Assembly: GCF_001687105.1 (NCBI RefSeq)
Contig: NZ_CP014596.1
Coordinates: 1,239,001 to 1,303,000 of the forward strand
DNA from: Salipiger sp. CCB-MM3
GTDB lineage: Bacteria; Pseudomonadota; Alphaproteobacteria; Rhodobacterales; Rhodobacteraceae
Direction: 5' to 3'
DNA length: 64,000 nt
Part shown: positions 40,902 to 52,479 of the stretch, piece after piece
How the letters are laid out: each line of letters opens with the position of its first letter
Numbering within the stretch: the first letter of the stretch is position 1
Program-made: the position numbers and the translations under genes
The notes under the pieces: model-generated
Seen by the model: only the letters and a program-made list of their open reading frames with translations
Database searches by the model: none
Told to the model about the DNA's origin: nothing

Positions 40902-42311
40902 TCACAGTGCCATGGCCGGGGTTGGGCCGCTGTCCTCAAGCTCCCAGATCGCGCGCCACTGGCCGCTGCGGCGCTCCAGCCGCAGGTAGTTGCGCTCTGC
41001 CGCGTAGCGCGTGCTTTGGCCCGGCAACGGGCGGATGCGGATCGGATGCTCGGGCAGCGGTGCCTCGCCCAGTCCCGCCAGCGTGCCCAGCCCCAGCGCA
41101 TAGGCGCGCGGCGGCGCGCGGTGCGAAATGCCCGAAGCGACAAGCTGGTGGATGAGATGCTCGCCCGCCCCCATCTCGGCGCGGGTGGCAAGGTGGATCT
41201 CTCCCGACAGCACGGTGACCGGCCCGGCGCGGCGCATCCGCAGCACTTCGCTCAGCATCCGCCGCCATTCGTCGCGATGTGCGCGGCTCTGCCATTGGTC
41301 GCGCAGATCGTCCTCGTATTTCTGCATCTTCGGGATCGCCATCATCAGCCCCTCGATCAGCGACAGGCGCGGGCCGAGCAGCGGCACGGAGGAGACGAGG
41401 AACGTATGCGGGCCGCCTTCGATCTGGGTGACGCCCTGCCAGCCCGGCGCGCCCATGACTTGCCGGCGCCCCCGCTCGGATCGCAGGTCGGGGCCAAAGA
41501 GCGTCAGGCCGGGCAGTTCATGGCGCCACGACAGGCTGCGCCCCTCAGGGTCGAGGAAAAGCTGCGGCACATCCTCTTCGCGCGCCGCATGTTGGAACAG
41601 AAGATAGGTCTCGCGCGCGACGCGAAACAGCAGCTGCCCCACCGCCGAGCGGGTGGCGTCGCGGTGCAGCGAGCCCCAGCCGTCGCAGATATCGTGATCG
41701 TCCCACACGCAAAGCGCGGGCACTTCGGCGGAGACCTCGGAAAATCCGGGGGCCGAGAAGGTGCTGAGGTAGCGCTCGAAGAAGCGGGCGCGCAGGTGGC
41801 GTTCGAGATCGGCAAGCTGCGCGGGCGTGGGGCTTTCGGGAATATCGTCCGGCCAGTCGTCGCTGAGCGGATGGCCGTCGGTCGCCTCGTCGGCATAGAT
41901 CTGGTCGCCGCCCATGAGCATGAGGCCAAAGGGGCTGTCCCGGTGCTGGCCAAGCAGGCGCTGCCACATGGCGTTGCGCTCTTCGGCGTCGCGGCCAAGA
42001 TCGCCATGCTCTTCGCCGTTGCAGGAGACGAAGGCGATGCGCAGATCGCCGGAGAGTTCCACCTGCACCCGGCGCTCGCGGCCCTCGAAGCTGTAGTGCG
42101 GCGCGTCCTGCGGCAGCGTCAGATCATAGCGCCAAAGCTGGCGGCCCTCGCAGGCGGCCAGAGGCAGCGGGGCGACACCCATGCCGCCCGCCAGCATCTC
42201 GCCGGGCGTCTCGCCCTCGGGGCGCACCACAAGCGCGGCGACGCGCAGCGCATCTGCCTCTGCGGCACGGAAATAGAGGATCGGGCCGATCCGATCGGGG
42301 AAACTGCTCAT
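40902..42311 (-). CDS. PhoD-like phosphatase
   Basis: 469 residues. Metallophosphatase motifs: IAFVSCNGEEHGD, LMGGDQIYADEAT, CVWDDHDICDGWGS and VTVLSGEIHLATRAEM, which together supply the metal-binding Asp, Asn and His residues. This is the PhoD-like (metallophos_2) family rather than secreted PhoD: no Tat or Sec signal is visible, so it is probably cytoplasmic. Substrate unknown. Stands 93 bp downstream of asparaginase on the same strand, separated by a GC-rich hairpin at 42375-42396. Confidence 0.87.
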   Translation of the reverse strand: MSSFPDRIGPILYFRAAEADALRVAALVVRPEGETPGEMLAGGMGVAPLPLAACEGRQLWRYDLTLPQDAPHYSFEGRERRVQVELSGDLRIAFVSCNGEEHGDLGRDAEERNAMWQRLLGQHRDSPFGLMLMGGDQIYADEATDGHPLSDDWPDDIPESPTPAQLADLERHLRARFFERYLSTFSAPGFSEVSAEVPALCVWDDHDICDGWGSLHRDATRSAVGQLLFRVARETYLLFQHAAREEDVPQLFLDPEGRSLSWRHELPGLTLFGPDLRSERGRRQVMGAPGWQGVTQIEGGPHTFLVSSVPLLGPRLSLIEGLMMAIPKMQKYEDDLRDQWQSRAHRDEWRRMLSEVLRMRRAGPVTVLSGEIHLATRAEMGAGEHLIHQLVASGISHRAPPRAYALGLGTLAGLGEAPLPEHPIRIRPLPGQSTRYAAERNYLRLERRSGQWRAIWELEDSGPTPAMAL

Positions 42312-42404
42312 CTGCGGGGTCCTGCTGTCTCTTGCCTTCGCTAGAGATAGGCATCCGCCGCGGAAATGCCCGTGCCCGCGCGGAAAATCGCGCGGGAGGG
42401 TCTG

Positions 42405-43397
42405 TCAGACCTTGGCGATGGCCTCGGCGATCGCCGCCATACGCCCGGCACCTGCGGGCAGGGTCGGCAAGAGCGCGGCGAGCAGCAGCCGCGCCTTGGC
42501 GGCGCTCAGGTCCCCGGCGAGCAGTGCGCCTGCCTCCACCATGGTGACGCCGCCGCTGTCGGAGCCGTAGATGGCGCGGGTGCGCCCCTCGGGGCAGCGC
42601 GAGGCGAGGATTACCGGGATGCCCGCCGCCACCAGATCGCGCGCGGCATCCGCAAAGCCCTTGGGCGCATTGCCGCGGCCAAAGGCCTCGATCACCGCGC
42701 CGCTGGCGCCATTGGCCCCGGCCCACCGCAGATAGCGCGGCGTGCTGCCGAGCCCCAGCGCCACCAGTTCGACATCGGGATCGAGCGCGGGCGTGTCGAT
42801 GACAAACCGCGGACGCGCCGGGCGGGAGTAGAGATGCACCTCGCCCTCGTCGATCTCGCCCAGCTTGCCGTGGCCGTTCGAGCGGAAGGTGTCGACGCGC
42901 GAACTGTGCACCTTGCTGACGTAGCGCGCGCCGTGGATGTCGCCCTCGAAGACGATCACCGCGCCGACGCCGGTCAGGTCGGGCGTGGCGGCGGTGAGCA
43001 GCGCGTCGCGCATGTTGCGCGGCCCGTCGGTGTCGGGCTGGCCCGCGTGGCGCTGCGCCCCGGTAAACACCACGGGCTTGTCGGATTTGACCAGCAGGCG
43101 GGCGAGGAAGGCGCTTTCCTCCATCGTGTCGGTGCCATGGGTGACGACCACCCCATCGACACCCGGCTCGGCCAGACGCGCGTCAATATGGCGGCAGAAG
43201 CTATGCACTGTCTCTAGTGTCAGCGCGTTGCTGCCCGCCGCGGGAAGGTTGTCGACGGTGACCTCGATGCCCGGCAATGGGGCGTGCAGGTTTTTCAGCA
43301 GCGCGTCGCCGGTCAGCCCGGCGGTCACCGGGCCCCCTTCGGTCTGAGCAAAAGAGGCGATGGTGCCTCCGGTCGCGACGAGAACGATATGGGGCAT
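42405..43397 (-). CDS. L-asparaginase
   Basis: 330 residues. Catalytic triad motifs are HIVLVATGGTIASF with nucleophile T12, and VVTHGTDTMEESAF. Residues QRHAGQPDTDGPRNMRDAL also fit the family. No signal peptide, so this is a cytoplasmic enzyme of the ansA/ansB fold, hydrolysing asparagine to aspartate and ammonia. ATG 43397 begins MPHIVLVATGG; AGGAGT lies upstream. Confidence 0.9.
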   Translation of the reverse strand: MPHIVLVATGGTIASFAQTEGGPVTAGLTGDALLKNLHAPLPGIEVTVDNLPAAGSNALTLETVHSFCRHIDARLAEPGVDGVVVTHGTDTMEESAFLARLLVKSDKPVVFTGAQRHAGQPDTDGPRNMRDALLTAATPDLTGVGAVIVFEGDIHGARYVSKVHSSRVDTFRSNGHGKLGEIDEGEVHLYSRPARPRFVIDTPALDPDVELVALGLGSTPRYLRWAGANGASGAVIEAFGRGNAPKGFADAARDLVAAGIPVILASRCPEGRTRAIYGSDSGGVTMVEAGALLAGDLSAAKARLLLAALLPTLPAGAGRMAAIAEAIAKV

Positions 43398-43544
43398 GCG
43401 AAACTCCTATGGCACGGGATGGGCGGACCATGAGGCCCGGCGGCGTCTGCGCGGAAGGATCGGCGCATTGCCGCCCACGCGGGATCGACCATGCAGAGGT
43501 TCGGAACCTTAGGGAAGATAGCGTTTGGGAAAGATACGGGGGGA

Positions 43545-43646
43545 GGCGGCGACCCAAGGGAGGAGGAGAAGGGTCGCCGCCGATTTCCGGGGCTTGAGGG
43601 AGGAGGAGTAAGCCCCGGGAAATCCCGTAGCGCGTTTCCGCGTCTG
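43545..43646 (-). ncRNA. Cuckoo/CcsR-like small RNA with two CUCCUCC-loop hairpins
   Basis: Read on the minus strand: hairpin 1 (43622-43584) pairs CCGGGGCTT with AAGCCCCGG around the 14-nt loop ACTCCTCCTCCCTC; hairpin 2 (43581-43545) pairs GGCGGCGACCC with GGGTCGCCGCC around TTCTCCTCCTCCCTT. Both loops display CCTCCTCCC, an anti-Shine-Dalgarno sequence and the defining mark of the cuckoo RNA family (including Rhodobacter CcsR1-4, linked to oxidative stress and C1 metabolism). A promoter candidate lies just upstream. Transcription may continue into the asparaginase gene, whose start is 148 bp away. 5' end is approximate. Confidence 0.8.
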
Positions 43647-43653
43647 TGAGCAG

Positions 43654-43682
43654 AATGTACTAACTGTTCCAATTGCTCACAA
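43654..43682 (-). promoter_or_regulatory. Promoter candidate for the small RNA
   Basis: On the minus strand TTGTGA (43682-43677), 17 bp, then TACATT (43659-43654), predicting a start near 43646. The region is bracketed by the inverted repeat GTGAGCA / TGCTCAC (43646-43652 and 43674-43680), which could be an operator. Confidence 0.5.
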
Positions 43683-43947
43683 TCGCAAAAGCTGCAAGCC
43701 TGCCCTGCTCTGTGTGCATGGCAGCGAAGGCGCGCCAATTCCGCCTCGGTTTCTGCGGTCTACGTTGGTCGCAGCAGTCCACCGCTCAATGATGCAAGGG
43801 CGGGCTCGGATTGCGGCGTCTGGCGCTGCCGTGGCGGATGTGGTCTCTGGACCGCAGGCATTCCGAGGCACCACCTGCGCCGCGTGTCTCATCTGCCTCA
43901 TTCCACATCATCTTGCGATTTCCGATCAGCCCACCGTTAACTGTATG
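43683..43947. other. Gene-free stretch upstream of nrd operon
   Basis: 265 bp between the small RNA promoter and the nrd promoter. Short open frames exist on both strands but have no ribosome site and no family resemblance. Nothing else stands out. Confidence 0.6.
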
Positions 43948-43976
43948 TTGACGGCCTATTGGTGAACTGATCTACA
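43948..43976 (+). promoter_or_regulatory. Promoter candidate of nrdHIEF
   Basis: TTGACG (43948-43953), 17 bp, then TCTACA (43971-43976); start predicted near 43983, immediately before the riboswitch. The palindrome CTACATGTAG (43972-43981) overlaps the -10 element and may bind a regulator. Confidence 0.6.
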
Positions 43977-43990
43977 TGTAGTTGCTTTCG

Positions 43991-44166
43991 GTTCATCGAG
44001 TCGGGTGACGGCCCGGCGCGGCGCTAAGAGGGAAACCGGTCTGATTCCGGTGCTGCCCCCGCAACTGTAAGCGGCGAGTGAAGGCCCTGAGAGCCACTGG
44101 GATATCCCGGGAAGGCGCGGCCGGAACCACGACCCGCAAAGCCAGGAGACCTGCCGGAAGCCGGAT
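43991..44166 (+). promoter_or_regulatory. Cobalamin riboswitch
   Basis: Contains the ordered conserved blocks of the class: GAGGGAAACCGGT, then GATTCCGG, CTGCCCCCGCAACTGTAAGC (44053-44072), and the B12 box AGCCAGGAGACCTGCC (44140-44155). The downstream expression platform (44167-44269) includes GGCAGG / CCTGTCC and GGAGGG / CCCTCC pairing options before the nrdH start. Adenosylcobalamin binding is expected to shut off the B12-independent reductase genes that follow. Confidence 0.95.
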
Positions 44167-44269
44167 AGAATTTACCACGAACGGAGGGTTCGGGGCGTGA
44201 TCAAACGGCGGCAGGCAAAAGTCCTGTCCGGCGGCGCGCCCTCCCCTTCACAGCTTAGGACGCAAGAGC

Positions 44270-44491
44270 ATGATCACCGTCTACTCGAAACCGGCCTGCG
44301 TGCAGTGCACCGCAACCACCCGCGCGCTCGACGCCAAGGGCATCGATTACAACGTGATCGACCTGACCGAGGACGCCGACGCCATGGCTCGCGTCACCGA
44401 GATGGGCTACCGCCAGGCGCCCGTGGTCACCTCGGGCGAGGACCACTGGTCGGGCTTCCGCCCCGACCTGATCGCACGCATCGCCTCCTGA
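44270..44491 (+). CDS. nrdH: Glutaredoxin-like redoxin NrdH
   Basis: 73 residues: MITVYSKPACVQCTATTRAL with the redox pair C10/C13 (CVQC), and the NrdH-specific end HWSGFRPDLI. It supplies electrons to class Ib ribonucleotide reductase. First gene after the riboswitch; 19 bp before nrdI. Confidence 0.95.
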   Translation: MITVYSKPACVQCTATTRALDAKGIDYNVIDLTEDADAMARVTEMGYRQAPVVTSGEDHWSGFRPDLIARIAS

Positions 44492-44510
44492 TCATTCGAG
44501 GGGATCGGCC

Positions 44511-44908
44511 ATGTCCGGGCTCGTCTATTTTTCTTCTGCCAGCGGCAATACCGCGCGCTTCATCTCTGGCCTTGGCCGGGCGGCGCTGCGCATCCCGGTG
44601 TCGCCGAAAGAGATGACGCCCGAGACCGCCGATCCCTTCGTGCTGATCTGCCCGACCTACGCCGATGGCGAGGGCCGGGGCGCGGTGCCGAAACAGGTGA
44701 TCCGCTTTCTTAATGACCCGTCCCGCCGCGCGCTGCTGCGCGGCGTGATCGCTGGCGGCAACCGCAACTTCGGCGAGACCTTCGCCCTTGCGGGCCGCGT
44801 CATCGCGCAAAAATGCAATGTCCCCCTGCTCTATTCCTTCGAGCTGGCGGGAACGACCAAGGATTTCGCCCGCGTCAACGACGGGCTCGACGCTTTCTGG
44901 GGGACCCC

Positions 44909-44924
<16 letters not shown>
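44511..44924 (+). CDS. nrdI: Flavodoxin-like protein NrdI
   Basis: 137 residues: [13 protein letters not shown] is the FMN phosphate loop and [15 protein letters not shown] the isoalloxazine loop; [13 protein letters not shown] is a strict NrdI signature. It generates the oxidant that assembles the manganese-tyrosyl radical cofactor of NrdF. The last 16 bases overlap nrdE. Confidence 0.95.
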
Positions 44925-48125
<3,201 letters not shown>

Positions 48126-48154
48126 CGCCAGCGTTCATTGTGAGAGATTTCCGC

Positions 48155-48190
48155 GCCGCGGTCAGCCCTGCTGACCGCGGCGTTTTTTTT
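48155..48190 (+). terminator. Rho-independent terminator of nrdHIEF
   Basis: Eleven-base-pair stem GCCGCGGTCAG / CTGACCGCGGC with loop CCCTG, followed by eight T residues; 29 bp after the nrdF stop. Confidence 0.93.
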
Positions 48191-48541
48191 GGCATGCAGC
48201 TGTGTGCGAAATGCGAGAACACGGCGATCACAGCAGGGAAACGCGACTTCTGCATTCATGCACAGTGAGTGTGCGGGCTGGGCTCACAGGGGTGGTTTAA
48301 CGCTAAACAAATCCGTCATGCGCGATGCATGGCGGCCCTCATTTTGAGGGGTTTTCCCGTCATCATGCGCAAAGTCACGTTTTCGTGTCGCCTCTTCAAG
48401 GGCTTATGATCTGTGATCATAGCGGCGTTGCATCCGGGCGTGGTCATCTTGCGCGGCAAGGTGACGCCGCGTAGGGCGACAAAGTGTCGCTCTGCGCGAG
48501 CGCACGTTTGTTCCACCTAAGTACCGGCAGGACACCCCTTT
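48191..48541 (+). promoter_or_regulatory. Upstream region of dehydrogenase operon with two palindromes
   Basis: 351 bp without a gene. Two operator-like sites: GTTTAACGCTAAAC at 48295-48308 (imperfect palindrome centred on CG, LacI-like) and TATGATC-TGT-GATCATA at 48405-48421 (perfect 7-bp arms). The second lies 121 bp before the first gene. The regulators are not encoded nearby. Confidence 0.6.
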
Positions 48542-49243
48542 ATGACCGATCTACCCGGATACCCGAGCCGCCGGGGCTTTCTGAAAGCCTCCGCCGCTGG
48601 TGTCGCCCTCTCGGGTCTCGCCGCCTCTGCCTCTGCGCAAGAAGCCCCGGCGCCCGTCTCCCTCGACCAATACGAACGCGAATATCTCAGCGCCGATGAA
48701 TGGGCCTTTGTGATGGCTGCGACCGCGCGGCTCATCCCCTCCGAAGGCGATGGCCCCGGCGCGATCGAAGCGCGTGTGCCGGTGTTTATCGACCGCCAGC
48801 TTGCCAGCGATTACGGCACCGCCGACGATTGGTACATGGAAAGCCCGCATGACGCCGCCGCCGAGCCCGCGCGTGGCTGGCAGACGCCGCTGACCCCCGC
48901 CGAGGTTTATCGTCAGGCGATCCCCGCCTTTGACGCCTGGTGCCAAGAGACCCATGGCGCGGCCTTTGCCGATCTCTCGCCCGAACAGCAGGACGCCTCG
49001 CTCACCTCGCTGCAGAACGGCGACGTCGCGCTGGCCAACGAGCTGCGCGAGTTTTGGGGTCTGCTGCTGAGCAACACCAAGGAAGGCTATTTTGCCGACC
49101 CGCAATACGGCGGCAACCAAGGCATGCAGTCCTGGGTCTACATCGGCTTCCCCGGTGCCCGCGCGGCCTATCGGGAATGGCCCGAGCGCCACAACGTGAA
49201 ATACCCGCTTGGTCCGGTCTCGATCAGCGGCGAAAGGGCATAA
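48542..49243 (+). CDS. Gluconate 2-dehydrogenase subunit 3-family protein (Tat-exported)
   Basis: 233 residues with a twin-arginine signal (SRRGFLKASAAGVALSGLAA, near residues 9-28). The body matches the gluconate_2-dh3 family: YLSADEWAFVMAATARLIPS, DRQLASDYG and QSWVYIGFPGARAAY. The small subunit carries the flavoprotein across the membrane by hitch-hiking on its Tat signal and stabilises it. The flavoprotein gene begins two bases after the stop. Confidence 0.93.
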   Translation: MTDLPGYPSRRGFLKASAAGVALSGLAASASAQEAPAPVSLDQYEREYLSADEWAFVMAATARLIPSEGDGPGAIEARVPVFIDRQLASDYGTADDWYMESPHDAAAEPARGWQTPLTPAEVYRQAIPAFDAWCQETHGAAFADLSPEQQDASLTSLQNGDVALANELREFWGLLLSNTKEGYFADPQYGGNQGMQSWVYIGFPGARAAYREWPERHNVKYPLGPVSISGERA

Positions 49244-49245
49244 CA

Positions 49246-51015
49246 ATGGCACGTCAGGAAAAAAAGAAGGACGTGGTCATTGTCGGCCTCGGCTGGACCG
49301 GTTCGATCGCAGGCATCGAGCTGGCGCAGGAAGGCCTCGACATCGTCGCGCTGGAGCGCGGCCATGATCAGAGCACCGTCCCCAACTTCGAATACCCGCA
49401 GCAGATCGACGAGCTGAAATACGGCGTGCGTCTGAAGATGATGCAAAAGCCGAGCCAGCAGACCGTTACCGTGCGCCGCAACGATGGCGAACGCGCGCTG
49501 CCCTACCGCTCGCTTGGATCGTTCCTGCCCGGCAATGGCGTTGGCGGTGCCGGCACGCACTGGAACGGCCTCAACTGGCGTCCGCAGGAAGTCGAGATGC
49601 GTCTGCGCTCCTACGTCGAGGAAACCTTTGGCGAGCAGATCATTCCCGAGGGCATGAACCTTGCGGACTACCCGGTCAGCTACGATGAGCTCGAACCGTT
49701 CTTCACGCAGTTCGAGAAGGTCGCGGGCATCTCCGGCTATGCGGGCAACCTCAACGGCGAGATCCGCGAAGGCGGCAACCCGTTCGAAGGCTGGCGCTCG
49801 GAAGACTTCCCGATGCCGCCGCTGCCGACCACCTACGATTCCGCGAAATTCCAAGAAGCCGCCAAGGCGATGGGCTACCACCCGTTCCCGGCCTCGGCAG
49901 GCATCGCGTCCACGTCCTATGTGAACCCCTATGGGATGCAGATGGGGCCGTGTAACTTCTGCGGCTTCTGCGAGCGCTACGGCTGCTACCAATACTCCAA
50001 GTCCTCGCCGCAAACGGCGATCCTCGGCGCGCTGAAGCGCATGCCGAACTTCGAGTACCGCACCGGCTCGGAAGTGCTGCGCGTGGAACTCGCCGAAGAC
50101 GGCAAGACCGCGACCGGCGTCACCTATTGGGACGAAGCGGCGCAGGAAGAAGTCTTCCAGCCCGCCGACATCGTGATCCTGTCGAGCTACCAGCTCAACA
50201 ACGTGCACCTGATGCTGCTCTCGGGTCTGGGCGAAGCCTACAACCCGCTGACCGGTGAGGGCACGCTGGGCAAGAACTACGCCTACCAGATGAACGGCGG
50301 CGTCTCGATGTTCTTCAAGGACGCCGAGTTCAACCCCTTCGTCGGCCACGGTGCCAACGGCATGGTCATCGACGACTTCTCGATCAGCCAGAACGACTTC
50401 GGCGCCGAGGGCTTCATCGGTGGTTCTTACTGGCGCTCGGGCACGTTCAACGGCCAGCCGATCCGCAACATGCCGCTGCCCAAGGGCACGCCGAGCTGGG
50501 GCGCGGGCTGGAAGGAAGGCATCGGCGAGTGGTACGGCCACGCCATGTCGATCGGCTCGCATGGCTCGCATATGGCCTATGCGAACAACCACCTCGACCT
50601 CGATCCCACCTACACCGACCGCCACGGCCGTCCGCTGATGCGCATGACGTTCAACTGGCAGGACAACGACCTGAAGATGAACCAGTTCATGAAGTCGAAG
50701 ATGGAGCCGCTGGCCGCTTCGATGAACCCGGACATCATGCAGGCCGGGTTCAAGGACATCGGTGCGCAATACGACGTGCGTCCCTATCAGACGACGCACA
50801 ACACCGGTGGTCACATCATGGCCGAGAACGCGCAGGAAGGCGCGGTCAACCGCTACTCCCAGACCTTCAAGGCGCACAACGTCTTCGCCATGGGCGCGGG
50901 CAACTTCGTGCAGAACACCCAGTACAACCCGACCGGGCTTGTGGGCGGTCTGGCCTATCACACGGTGCATGCGATCCGTACGCAGTACCTCTCGAACCCC
51001 CGTCCGCTGGTCTGA
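49246..51015 (+). CDS. GMC flavoprotein dehydrogenase with Cys cluster (gluconate/glucose dehydrogenase type)
   Basis: 589 residues. FAD fold VVIVGLGWTGSIAGIELAQE at the N-terminus; GVGGAGTHWNGLNWRP and the C-terminal NTGGHIMAENAQEG with a catalytic His are family traits. C236, C239, C242 and C247 (CNFCGFCERYGC) form a compact cluster, comparable to the 3Fe-4S site of FAD-dependent glucose dehydrogenases; this iron-sulphur assignment is inferred. No signal peptide of its own, as expected if exported with the Tat subunit. Substrate may be gluconate, ketogluconate, glucose or a sugar alcohol. Confidence 0.92.
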   Translation: MARQEKKKDVVIVGLGWTGSIAGIELAQEGLDIVALERGHDQSTVPNFEYPQQIDELKYGVRLKMMQKPSQQTVTVRRNDGERALPYRSLGSFLPGNGVGGAGTHWNGLNWRPQEVEMRLRSYVEETFGEQIIPEGMNLADYPVSYDELEPFFTQFEKVAGISGYAGNLNGEIREGGNPFEGWRSEDFPMPPLPTTYDSAKFQEAAKAMGYHPFPASAGIASTSYVNPYGMQMGPCNFCGFCERYGCYQYSKSSPQTAILGALKRMPNFEYRTGSEVLRVELAEDGKTATGVTYWDEAAQEEVFQPADIVILSSYQLNNVHLMLLSGLGEAYNPLTGEGTLGKNYAYQMNGGVSMFFKDAEFNPFVGHGANGMVIDDFSISQNDFGAEGFIGGSYWRSGTFNGQPIRNMPLPKGTPSWGAGWKEGIGEWYGHAMSIGSHGSHMAYANNHLDLDPTYTDRHGRPLMRMTFNWQDNDLKMNQFMKSKMEPLAASMNPDIMQAGFKDIGAQYDVRPYQTTHNTGGHIMAENAQEGAVNRYSQTFKAHNVFAMGAGNFVQNTQYNPTGLVGGLAYHTVHAIRTQYLSNPRPLV

Positions 51016-51026
51016 GGAGAACGTAA

Positions 51027-52382
51027 ATGAAGACCTTTCTCCGCATTGTCGGCGGCCTCGTGGTTCTGGGCATCGTCTGCCTGCTCGCCTTCATCTTCGT
51101 GCCCGTGCAGCGTAGCGCACCGGCTGAGGAACTGGCTGCCAACTGGGAGCCCGAGCCCGGTCAGGGCGAATATGTGATGCATGCCTCGGACTGTGTGGCC
51201 TGCCACACCGCCGAGGGTGGCGCGCCGCTTGCCGGTGGCCGCGCCATCGCCTCGCCCATGGGCACCATCTGGTCGACCAACATCACCCCCGACGCCGAGA
51301 CCGGCATCGGCGAGTGGTCCTATGACGACTTCCGCGCGGCCATGGTCGACGGCATCGCCAAGGGCGGCACCCTTCTTTATCCGGCGATGCCCTATGAGAA
51401 CTATCGCCTGATGAAGGAAGAGGACATTCGTGCCCTTTATGACTACCTCATGGCAGAGGTCGAGCCGGTGTCGAAAGAGGTGCAGGAAACGCAGCTGAAG
51501 TTCCCCTTCAACCTGCGCTTCGGCATCCGCGCGTGGAACTGGCTGGCGCTGACCCATGACGCCGGGTTCAACCCGGTGGGCGCGTCCGAACTGCAGGACC
51601 GAGGTCAGTATCTCGTCGAAGGCCCCGGCCACTGCGCCGCGTGCCACAGCCCCCGCACCCCCTTCATGGCGCAGGACGGTGTGACGGCGGATGAGGACGG
51701 CTTCCTCACCGGCGGCGTCATCGACGGCTGGAACGCGCCGGCGCTGCGCGGCGAAGGCTCTGCTCCGCAGGCGTGGAGCGTGGGCGAGCTGGCGGACTAT
51801 CTTGCCACCGGCCGCAACGCGCATTCCGCCGCCAACGGCGAGATGGGCCTCGTGGTCGAGCACTCGCTGCAGTATCTGACCGATGAGGACAACCTCGCCA
51901 TGGCCGCCTTCCTCAAGGGGATGGATGGTGCAGAAGTCGAGACCCCCGAGACTGTCGCTGATGCAGGCCCGATCGTGACCCCGGATCCGGAAGCGGACGA
52001 TGCGGGCCGCGAAACCGCAGAGATGCTGATCTCGGCGGATCCCGAAATGCCGCTGGGCGCGCGTCTCTACACCGACAACTGCATCGGCTGCCACTTTGCC
52101 ACCGGCAAGGGCGCTCCGGGCATCTTCCCGGAACTGCAGGACAACCATCTGGTGACGGGCTCGGAAACCAAGCCGCTGATCTCGGTGATCCTGAATGGTG
52201 CCGAGGTGCCGGGCACGGCCAAGCGTCCGATGACGCTGCGCATGCAGGGCTATGCCGACCGAATGTCGGATGGCGAAGTGGCCGAGCTGGCGACATGGCT
52301 GCGCAAGGCATGGGGCAACGACGCGGGTGCGGTAAGCGCCAGCGATGTGGCCGCAGTACGCGGCGCTGACGCGACGCACTGA
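51027..52382 (+). CDS. Triheme membrane-anchored cytochrome c subunit
   Basis: 451 residues. A single N-terminal helix (FLRIVGGLVVLGIVCLLAFI) anchors the protein in the inner membrane. Three c-type haem sites: CVACH (56-60), CAACH (203-207) and CIGCH (352-356), with distal Met candidates. Homologous to the cytochrome subunits of gluconate and alcohol dehydrogenases, passing electrons to ubiquinone. Eleven bases after the flavoprotein gene; third subunit of the complex. Confidence 0.94.
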   Translation: MKTFLRIVGGLVVLGIVCLLAFIFVPVQRSAPAEELAANWEPEPGQGEYVMHASDCVACHTAEGGAPLAGGRAIASPMGTIWSTNITPDAETGIGEWSYDDFRAAMVDGIAKGGTLLYPAMPYENYRLMKEEDIRALYDYLMAEVEPVSKEVQETQLKFPFNLRFGIRAWNWLALTHDAGFNPVGASELQDRGQYLVEGPGHCAACHSPRTPFMAQDGVTADEDGFLTGGVIDGWNAPALRGEGSAPQAWSVGELADYLATGRNAHSAANGEMGLVVEHSLQYLTDEDNLAMAAFLKGMDGAEVETPETVADAGPIVTPDPEADDAGRETAEMLISADPEMPLGARLYTDNCIGCHFATGKGAPGIFPELQDNHLVTGSETKPLISVILNGAEVPGTAKRPMTLRMQGYADRMSDGEVAELATWLRKAWGNDAGAVSASDVAAVRGADATH

Positions 52383-52410
52383 TCGCTGAACGTTCCAGAC
52401 GTATGTCCCC

Positions 52411-52448
52411 AAAAAGGAGGGCGGGCCGGAAATCCGGCCCGCCCTTTT
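52411..52448. terminator. Bidirectional terminator between cytochrome and TonB receptor genes
   Basis: Perfect 12-bp stem GGGCGGGCCGGA / TCCGGCCCGCCC with a two-base loop; TTTT follows on the plus strand and AAAAA precedes it, giving TTTTT on the minus strand. It serves both converging genes. Confidence 0.92.
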
Positions 52449-52479
52449 CATGCAGCGGGTTTGACCGTGGCAAACGCCC

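Noticed and set aside
43971..43981. CTACATGTAG as an NrdR box upstream of nrdH
   Set aside because: It lacks the flanking ACA/TGT and AT-rich centre of NrdR boxes, and no second box at the usual spacing was found.
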